Assembly: GCA_016294985.1 (NCBI GenBank)
Contig: JAECRW010000039.1
Coordinates: 1-12,126, forward strand
Direction: 5' to 3'
Origin: Candidatus Sifarchaeum marinoarchaea
Lineage (GTDB): Archaea; Asgardarchaeota; Sifarchaeia; Borrarchaeales; Borrarchaeaceae
Length of the DNA: 12,126 nucleotides
The notes beneath the pieces were generated by a model, which saw only the letters and a program-made list of their open reading frames with translations, had not been told where the DNA came from and did not search any database. The translations under genes and the position numbers were made by a program. Of this stretch, positions 6,743 to 12,126 are shown piece after piece; the stretch's first letter is position 1; each line of letters begins with the position of its first letter.

Positions 6743-7606
6743 CTAGTCGAGTTCAACTCTTTTTCCATCTTCGGATATGTGTGCCTTCAATTTGTTCTTT
6801 GTAATTAATTCGTTTACCTTTTTCCTTATTTTCCTCTCATCCGTTCCAAACTCGTTTGCAAGTGTCTTAAAAGATACCTGACCCCTGCTAGTTATGATTG
6901 CAACTAACACTTTCTTGGAAATCCTCCGTGGGACATACATTATCGCTACGGCAATGGAAAAAATGGCAACGCCGAAAATAATAAAACCGACCCAGCGAGG
7001 AAAACTAGTCCAAAAATTTATTGGGCTCAATTCTGCCCCTTCTATAGTGCAATCTAATAGTAGTCCTTCGTTTATTCCCCAATCATAGACTTTTACCGCA
7101 ATTACATTTTTTCCTTCACTTAAAAGCGGGGTGACATCGTAGATCTCAGCGGTTTGCCAGTGGAATTCTGGAGCATTCCCAAAATAATGTGAATCAGATC
7201 CAACAAATACATCATTGACATAAAGCCAATAATCATCATCAGCTGTAACTCTTAGAAGTGCTGAAGTCGGTTTATTAGTAAGGTAGAAACTTTTTCTGAA
7301 GTATACAAAAACGTCATCGCCACCAGCACTTGCGGACCAGATCCATTGTGCTCTCGTGTTCTCCATATTTTTAATGTCTGAAGGAGCTAACTTATGTTTA
7401 TGTGGAGCATCAACATCCCACCAGAAGGTATCATCATAATTTACTTCAGTCCAATCAGTGGAGTTAGGAGGAATTGCAGAATATGCTTTCCAACTCCAGT
7501 CTGTGGTAATTGATACATTTTCGGCAAAGACAGGTTGAATAGACACCAAACTATATAGGATAATAAAAAGGGCGATAATCAGCGGCCCACATATCTTCTT
7601 CTTCAT
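6743..7606 (-). CDS. Single-pass membrane protein: lectin-like ectodomain plus cytoplasmic winged helix
   Basis: Starting at ATG 7606, with GAGG 7 nt upstream, the 287-residue protein has a KKK n-region and hydrophobic signal sequence ending near VFA (28). An upstream in-frame ATG at 7624 would add six residues. The extracellular part (30-200) contains YFRKSFYL and TADDDYWLYVNDVFVG, typical of galactose-binding or rhamnosidase-type beta-sandwich modules that contact glycans. It also carries two N-glycosylation sequons (NVS, NST). One membrane helix follows (about 206-224), then the positively charged PRRISKK. Residues 230-287 form a winged helix-turn-helix: KVLVAIITSRGQVSFKTLA, a recognition helix around DERKIRKKVNEL, and a wing ending EDGKRVEL. 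This arrangement suggests direct signalling from surface to DNA, which is inference. It lies directly downstream of the glycosyltransferase and converges with the GTPase. Confidence 0.75.
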   Translation of the reverse strand: MKKKICGPLIIALFIILYSLVSIQPVFAENVSITTDWSWKAYSAIPPNSTDWTEVNYDDTFWWDVDAPHKHKLAPSDIKNMENTRAQWIWSASAGGDDVFVYFRKSFYLTNKPTSALLRVTADDDYWLYVNDVFVGSDSHYFGNAPEFHWQTAEIYDVTPLLSEGKNVIAVKVYDWGINEGLLLDCTIEGAELSPINFWTSFPRWVGFIIFGVAIFSIAVAIMYVPRRISKKVLVAIITSRGQVSFKTLANEFGTDERKIRKKVNELITKNKLKAHISEDGKRVELD

Positions 7607-7640
7607 GGTTGTGCCTCTGTACATTAATCAGATATTAACA

Positions 7641-8723
7641 CTAACGTTCGGTTTTATACCATTCTTGTTTGCCTTTAATAAGAGAGATAATAGTTCCGAT
7701 TGTTATTATTGTATAGATTGGAATCATAAACGGTAAAGCAAGTCCTACGAATGCTGTTTTCCATTTATCAAGACCATAAACGTACAACCAACTGCAACAA
7801 AGCGGTACTGCTAGGAGTATACACCAAATAAAGTAATTCAGGGGATATGCCCACAGACCAAGACCTGGCCATGAAAAGAATTTTTCAAAGGTTAGTAAAA
7901 GTACCAGCAATAGAAACGCCGGATAAAATATGATTGGAAAGAGCATATAAGTAGCATAAGCTAATTTTCTAGTTCTTGATACGTCAATAGCGCTATATAA
8001 TTTTGTAAAATGAGTTTTAGCAACTTGAATGGCCCCAGTTGCCCATCTAATTCTCTGTTTTATGAACGCTTTTAGACTTCTAGGTTTATCTTCTGGAACA
8101 AAGATATCGGTATATTTGATCTTGTATTTATTTAGTAGCAAACGTGTGGATAACTCCAAATCCTCAGAGAGGTAATCATTCCAGCCAAAATTTTTAATTA
8201 CATCAGCCCTAAACAGACCAGCACGTCCAATAAAGTCAGCACCTTCTAAATGACTCCAGAGATAACGTAAAAAACAGCCCCACGTTTCATCAATTGATGC
8301 AAATGTCTCAACAAAGCGGTTTGAGCTAGTAGGGACAGGAATTGCCTGAATTCCAACTGCAGTATCATCAAGTTCTGCTAGCATTCGATCTACAAAATCG
8401 ATGGGAGGTAAGCAATCAGCATCAAGAAAAAGAACATAATCGCCTTCTATGTGCTCCATCGCCTCTCTCAAAGCAGAGACCTTTCCTCCTCGTTCCTCTC
8501 GTATTAAAAGCACATCCAATTGATCGCGAAATCTTTCTGCGATTTCATGGGTTTTGTCGCTTCCGATATCACAAACATAAATGATTTTGCAACGCGCATT
8601 ATTATACTCTTTTAAGCGAAGTGAGGATAGAATACTTCTCTCAATCAAGCGTTCTTCATTGTAGGCTGTAACAATAAGTGAAACGTCAAATTCTTGAGAA
8701 GTGGGCATTGCAGAGGAATCCAT
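7641..8723 (-). CDS. Membrane GT2-family glycosyltransferase
   Basis: A 360-residue enzyme that would transfer sugar from a nucleotide-sugar donor at the cytoplasmic face of the membrane. The GT-A domain starts with SLIVTAYNEE (15-24). It carries the DxD-type motif LDADC (100-104), the catalytic ED of SEDLEL (186-191) and QRIRW (223-227), the pattern of processive GT2 enzymes such as cellulose and hyaluronan synthases. Three hydrophobic segments follow (about 255-278, 292-316, 322-348), and the protein ends basic. No PilZ or other accessory domain is present. GAGG lies 8 nt before ATG 8723. Its stop is 16-34 nt from the start of the lectin-like membrane protein, so the two are probably cotranscribed and share a role in a surface glycan. 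Product is unknown. Confidence 0.88.
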   Translation of the reverse strand: MDSSAMPTSQEFDVSLIVTAYNEERLIERSILSSLRLKEYNNARCKIIYVCDIGSDKTHEIAERFRDQLDVLLIREERGGKVSALREAMEHIEGDYVLFLDADCLPPIDFVDRMLAELDDTAVGIQAIPVPTSSNRFVETFASIDETWGCFLRYLWSHLEGADFIGRAGLFRADVIKNFGWNDYLSEDLELSTRLLLNKYKIKYTDIFVPEDKPRSLKAFIKQRIRWATGAIQVAKTHFTKLYSAIDVSRTRKLAYATYMLFPIIFYPAFLLLVLLLTFEKFFSWPGLGLWAYPLNYFIWCILLAVPLCCSWLYVYGLDKWKTAFVGLALPFMIPIYTIITIGTIISLIKGKQEWYKTER

Positions 8724-8810
8724 ATTTTAAGCCTCAATTCAGCGTAATACCGTATACATCAAATTGAGTCTCTTTCTTCTTAAAACTGAAATATTTGAAA
8801 ACGATTCTGT

Positions 8811-9323
8811 CTATCGTAATGAGTCATTAGGATTAGAAGCTTTACCAGGCTTTGGAGTTTTTAGTTTGAAAACATAGTCTGCAGTATTTTGAAGGGCTAT
8901 ACTAAAACCTGGGTCGAAGCCAATCGCTACTGTCTCTAATCCTTGTTCCTTGGCTTTTCGTAACAGAATTGCTGCACGTGCATGTCGTGATGCAATAACG
9001 AGCGTTTTTACATTGGATTCATATAAGAGTGTCATTGTTTCCATTGCCATTGCTACATGGATATCTCCAAGAGCTACCACAGGACTAAATCCGCTGTTTG
9101 AAATAGCTTGTAATAATTTCTCTGGGGCGTGTCTATTTAGAAAGACCTTTGCCACTTGGATCTTACCTAATTCCCTTGCTGCGTCTTCAATATATTCTAA
9201 ACGGACTTGATCTCCAGCAACTCTTCTCAAAATATTTGGCCCATCGATAAGTAAAGCTATTGGTTTGCCTCCTCGTTTGAAGATCTTCTTGATGATCTTC
9301 CACTTGGACAGTTGTTCTTCCAT
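8811..9323 (-). CDS. NYN-domain protein (TIGR00288-like), acidic residues partly lost
   Basis: This 170-residue protein matches the archaeal NYN/LabA-like family of PIN-fold putative ribonucleases. ALLIDGPNI (23-31) keeps the first Asp (D27) and Asn. The C-terminal block KAKEQGLETVAIGFDPGFSIALQNTADYV (123-151) is characteristic. However, the usual DVDV region reads GDIHV (86-90), and the usual TRDADF block reads SRHARA (112-117), so several metal-binding acids are replaced by H or R. It may bind RNA without cutting it, or have a modified activity. ATG 9323 is preceded by a GGTGGG-like site. It is the first of three minus-strand genes, 87 nt before the glycosyltransferase. Comparison with the family consensus is from memory. 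Confidence 0.82.
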   Translation of the reverse strand: MEEQLSKWKIIKKIFKRGGKPIALLIDGPNILRRVAGDQVRLEYIEDAARELGKIQVAKVFLNRHAPEKLLQAISNSGFSPVVALGDIHVAMAMETMTLLYESNVKTLVIASRHARAAILLRKAKEQGLETVAIGFDPGFSIALQNTADYVFKLKTPKPGKASNPNDSLR

Positions 9324-9756
9324 TTCGAATTACCCACCAAAAATAGGAGAATAGTTGATCAAATAGTTAGTAATTAATTGTCTTTTTAATTGGTTTAATA
9401 AATGGACGTTAAATATTTAGATTTTTCGGAGAACTTGTCAATCGTCAACTAAAGTACTATTTTAGTGAATCTGAGATATATTTAGAATTATAAATGTTTT
9501 CATTTTTGCCAATTGGACTAGTTACGGTAACCATAGGCGAGAATTGGGCTTTATATAAGAATTTAAGTGAAATCAACTTATCTTTAAGATGCAACACTTT
9601 TCTAAGACGCAATAGGAAGAGCGAAATGACCATTTTATTACAAGGATTTTGTTACTAATTCCGTCGGCATTGTAGGAAAGACTATGTCCTTAAAGGCTAC
9701 TCTCATTGAACGTCTGAATTATGATGTTTTAAAAAATGCGGGAATCTTAAAATTTA
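9324..9756. other. Gene-poor AT-rich stretch
   Basis: No convincing gene or RNA lies here. Near the left end, AT-rich TATA-like sequence (about 9395-9425, minus strand) could drive the NYN gene. There is a weak hairpin (ACTAAA 9448-9453 with TTTAGT 9461-9466). A 54-codon frame (9494-9658, plus) does not look protein-like. A start-less frame at 9630-9773 (plus) looks more protein-like and may be the remnant of a lost gene. The stretch directly abuts the truncated end of the ROK kinase, which fits a region eroded by deletion. Confidence 0.4.
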
Positions 9757-10443
9757 TTAGGAAAGGCATTTGATTTTAATACTTTTAATACTGCCCGCAC
9801 GTTCAATCAATATCTGGCCTGCTTGGGGATCAGTTCTAATCGCTTCCTGAGCTCGTTCAGCAATTGCCCAACCGCCCGCGTAGGCTTCCAGACAGCCATG
9901 ATTGGGACAATGGCACTTTCGCCCGTCAACAACTATAGTTGTATGACCCAATTCTCCCGCAGTATTTGTACATCCTTCCACCACCTGTCCACCGCTGACA
10001 ACACCTCCGCCGATACCTGTACCAACGAAGAGGACAACTAAGTCATCTACTCCCTTGCCAGCCCCGTGACGCCATTCTCCCCACAGTGCAGCACGCACAT
10101 CATTCGTTACAACTACAGGAATTCCTAGGGCCTTTTCAAGTTCTGATTTCAGGGGTACGTCACGCCAGCCTAAGTTTGTGCCATATTTTACGATTCCTGT
10201 TGACGCTTCTACCTGTCCAGCAACGCCAATCCCAAGAGCCTGTCCTTCATGCTCTAAATCGGCCATACAATCCGTTACACAGGCTATAATATCGGCAATA
10301 ACTCCTTCTGCGCCCTTTTCTGGATTTGTAGGATGTCTTTCTCTAGCCAAGACATAACCGGTATCATCTACCAGTACCGTCTCGATTTTAGTACCTCCTA
10401 AATCTACACCGAATGTAAAAGGCTTTTTAAATTTTTGAGCTAT
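9757..10443 (-). pseudogene. Truncated ROK-family sugar kinase (glucokinase-like), probably decayed
   Basis: The frame encodes the N-terminal two thirds of a ROK kinase: FGVDLGGTKIETVL (phosphate-binding loop), GIGVAGQV, VTNDVRAALWGE with the catalytic Asp, FVGTGIGGG, and the zinc site GHTTIV...CHCPNHGCLE. It then stops after the RAGSIKSI segment at about 228 residues, where family members continue to 300-320. No ATG, GTG or TTG exists upstream of the GVDLGG motif. The codon in the expected place, 9 nt after a strong GGAGGG, is ATA at 10441-10443, with TAG two codons further upstream. A TTG at 10350 would delete the ATP-binding loop. Base composition is richer in GC than the neighbours, suggesting transfer from another genome. 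Loss of both ends argues for a pseudogene; initiation at ATA cannot be excluded. Confidence 0.75.
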
Positions 10444-10452
10444 TTTCTATTA

Positions 10453-10458
10453 CCCTCC
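10453..10458 (-). promoter_or_regulatory. Ribosome binding site before the ROK remnant's ATA codon
   Basis: GGAGGG on the minus strand, 9 nt before ATA at 10443. The spacing shows where the original ATG must have been, so an ATG-to-ATA change is the simplest reading. Confidence 0.6.
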
Positions 10459-10475
10459 AAAACCGCTGTCGCATT

Positions 10476-10492
10476 AGGGACTTTGAATCCCT
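10476..10492. repeat. Small perfect hairpin
   Basis: A 5-bp stem, AGGGA/TCCCT, with a 7-nt loop. On the minus strand the loop reads TTCAAAG, resembling a tRNA T-arm, but no acceptor, D or anticodon arm fits around it. Confidence 0.4.
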
Positions 10493-10523
10493 CACAAACT
10501 AATGGTTTATTCTTGGATGATAC

Positions 10524-10552
10524 ACTATGGCATCGGTATAATGCCTTATAGT
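10524..10552. repeat. Inverted repeat with 7-nt loop
   Basis: ACTATGGCAT (10524-10533) pairs with ATGCCTTATAGT (10541-10552): ten base pairs with a two-base bulge around the loop CGGTATA. It lies 1 nt from the next inverted repeat. Confidence 0.55.
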
Positions 10553-10553
10553 A

Positions 10554-10606
10554 GGGAGTCTCAAGTTTTTTAAGAGAACGGATTAGGTATGTGCTTAAAG
10601 ACTCCC
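10554..10606. repeat. Longer-span inverted repeat
   Basis: GGGAGTCT (10554-10561) and AGACTCCC (10599-10606) are perfect 8-bp arms. Partial pairing continues inward (CAAG with CTTAA). Function is unknown; it could belong to a structured RNA, a terminator region of the coiled-coil gene, or the end of an old insertion. Confidence 0.5.
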
Positions 10607-10726
10607 AAAGGTTGAAAAATTAAATTTAAACACAATTCTTATCTAATGGGATAATCAAACAACTTGAAATTTTTTAGTTACATCTTAAAGAGAGGAGATA
10701 ATAAAAAGTGTAAACCGCATAATAGT

Positions 10727-12126
10727 TTATTTATTGTTTTTAGTACTCTCGTCCTTTTCTTCTTCGATTTCCGCAGCTAATTCTATAGCCGTCTTTGTCG
10801 GCTTAACTTTTGTCTTGTCGCCTACACTTTCAAGCATAACAAGTCCTTCGGTTTCGAGTTCCATAGCTAACCTACGAACAAGAGCAGGCGGTTCGCCGAG
10901 TGCCAGCCTAATTTCGTCGAGACCAAGACCACCCGGGACTTCTTCTGCCATAAACAATATCTTATATTTAGGATCGGTTTCCAAACGTTTCCTAAAAAGT
11001 GTAGCTCTTTGTCTTAAGGCTTCAAATCTAACCTTAACGTCCTCTTGATCTCTTTCATAGCCGTCAGTAAGTTCTTGAAGGTGTTTGTTTTCATTTCGTA
11101 GGAGTTCAACCTCTGTCTCAAGATTTTGTATACGAGTACGAGGCGCTGATAATTCGTCTTCTAGCTGAATAATTTTGGTACGTTCCATAGATAGTATTTC
11201 AGAGAGTTCAGCATACGACCTTTGTTGCTCTTCGATGGTTTCGTTTAAGGATTCTGTGCGCGATTCTTTATCTTTAATCTCGCTAGTTAGAGTATTTATT
11301 TCATTTTCAATCTTTGAAATCTTTGAGTTTAATTCAAATACTTCTTTATCTTTTTCCCTTAATTTTTCTTGAGTTTCTGCGATCCTCATATTTTCTTGTA
11401 GAAGTATTGTTTTGTACTTGGCGATTGAAGTTTCATATTGCTCTGTTAGATATTTATTCTGTTTTTCTGATTCTTCCATTTCTTCACGCGTTGAATTGAG
11501 TTGAGTTGTGAGTTCTTGAACCTGGGTATCTTTTTCATTAATAGTTGAAGCATATTCTCGAATATTTTCTTGAAGAGCATGAGTTTCTCCTTCTGTACGG
11601 AAAATCTCACCCCTCAAACGTTCAATCTCTGCATTAAGATCAATTGATTGCATTTCTAAGTTTGTATTCAGTTCTTTTTGTGATCGAGTCTCTTCTTCAA
11701 GTTCTTTTATCCGTGATGTTAACGATTCTATCTTTTCACTACCTGATGCAATTTGAGTATCACTTATGTGCAATTGGGATTCTAGATCCTTGGTATGTGA
11801 TTCTTTTGCATTTAACTCTTCCCTTAATTGGCTTAATTCTGAATTGGCGTCATCAAGTTTCGAGGTTAATTCTTCAATTGCTTTCTTTTGCTCTTCTTCA
11901 GCTTTCACACGCAAAAGCTCTGTTTCTTTTCGAAGATTCTCCAATTCATCCTGTAGATTTGTTATTGCATCGTCCTTCTCTTGAAGAGTATTTTTTAAAC
12001 TCTCTAACTCTTTATCTTTTTCTACTAGATTGCCTTGTAAATTTCCTAGCGCCACTTCCTTCTCAGATAGAGTATTTTCCAGTTCCGATAAAGTATTTTG
12101 AGAATCCATCATTTGATTACCGAGTT
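10727..12126 (-). CDS. Long coiled-coil protein with C-terminal winged helix (5' end probably beyond window)
   Basis: At least 461 residues from ATG 12112. The frame stays open to the right edge (LGNQ before the first Met), no ribosome binding site precedes that ATG, and heptads begin at once, so the true start is probably upstream. Residues 1-370 are almost continuous coiled coil rich in E, K, L, Q, N and S, with short internal similarities near the N-terminus (NTLSE, EKE/EKD, NLQ). Residues about 381-445 look like a winged helix-turn-helix: DPKYKILFMAEE, GLGLDEIRLALGEPPALVRRLAMELETEGLV, then a wing ending KVKPT. The tail is acidic. It has no signal peptide or membrane segment. A dimeric DNA-binding or chromosome-organising role is possible but unproven; it lacks the ATPase motifs of SMC proteins. 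Confidence 0.75.
   Translation of the reverse strand, partial: LGNQMMDSQNTLSELENTLSEKEVALGNLQGNLVEKDKELESLKNTLQEKDDAITNLQDELENLRKETELLRVKAEEEQKKAIEELTSKLDDANSELSQLREELNAKESHTKDLESQLHISDTQIASGSEKIESLTSRIKELEEETRSQKELNTNLEMQSIDLNAEIERLRGEIFRTEGETHALQENIREYASTINEKDTQVQELTTQLNSTREEMEESEKQNKYLTEQYETSIAKYKTILLQENMRIAETQEKLREKDKEVFELNSKISKIENEINTLTSEIKDKESRTESLNETIEEQQRSYAELSEILSMERTKIIQLEDELSAPRTRIQNLETEVELLRNENKHLQELTDGYERDQEDVKVRFEALRQRATLFRKRLETDPKYKILFMAEEVPGGLGLDEIRLALGEPPALVRRLAMELETEGLVMLESVGDKTKVKPTKTAIELAAEIEEEKDESTKNNK

Noticed and set aside
9494..9658. 54-codon plus-strand frame
   Set aside because: No ribosome binding site, no recognisable motif, and composition typical of random AT-rich sequence.
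10476..10545. tRNA gene or tRNA relic on the minus strand
   Set aside because: The TTCAAAG hairpin resembles a T-arm, but no acceptor stem, D-arm or anticodon arm can be drawn in register.
10688..10712. Plus-strand AGAGGAGAT ribosome binding site followed by GTG
   Set aside because: The GTG is followed immediately by a TAA stop, so no protein is made; the strip is the 3' flank of the coiled-coil gene.
1..12126. CRISPR array, insertion sequence or toxin-antitoxin module
   Set aside because: No regularly spaced repeats, transposase motifs or paired small toxin/antitoxin genes were seen on either strand.

Overview
This window looks like chromosomal DNA from an archaeon. The signs are a histone fold that aligns without gaps to archaeal histones, an archaeal-type NYN protein, an archaeal-type YjbQ protein, a myo-inositol-1-phosphate synthase-like gene, a COG2229-like small GTPase, and winged-helix domains attached to membrane and coiled-coil proteins. 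AT-rich TATA-like elements and GGTGA/GAGG-type ribosome binding sites agree. I cannot fix the lineage from sequence alone; Bathyarchaeia-like or Asgard-like archaea are guesses. Most genes are AT-rich by eye, and one decayed gene near 10 kb is clearly richer in GC.

Layout. A radical SAM protein (minus strand, cut by the left edge) is divergent from a SAM-dependent methyltransferase, which is followed by a myo-inositol-1-phosphate synthase-like gene. A GCS2-type carboxylate-amine ligase (minus) faces away, across a 201-nt promoter region, from the most striking gene here: an N-formylglutamate amidohydrolase-like enzyme whose last 65 residues are a complete archaeal histone fold. Next on the plus strand come a YjbQ/UPF0047 protein and a small GTPase.

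From 6.7 to 9.3 kb the minus strand carries three genes, transcribed in the order degenerate NYN protein, membrane GT2 glycosyltransferase, and a single-pass membrane protein with a lectin-like ectodomain and a cytoplasmic winged helix. The last two are nearly contiguous and may act together at the cell surface.

From 9.3 to 10.7 kb there is a gene-poor stretch, a ROK sugar kinase that has lost its 3' end and its normal start codon, and a cluster of inverted repeats. The right edge holds a long coiled-coil protein with a C-terminal winged helix, probably continuing beyond the window.

The best candidate for something undescribed is the amidohydrolase-histone fusion, with the divergent amide-bond-forming ligase as possible partner. 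An enzyme carrying its own histone domain could be tethered to chromatin or could co-assemble with ordinary histones. That role is inference.
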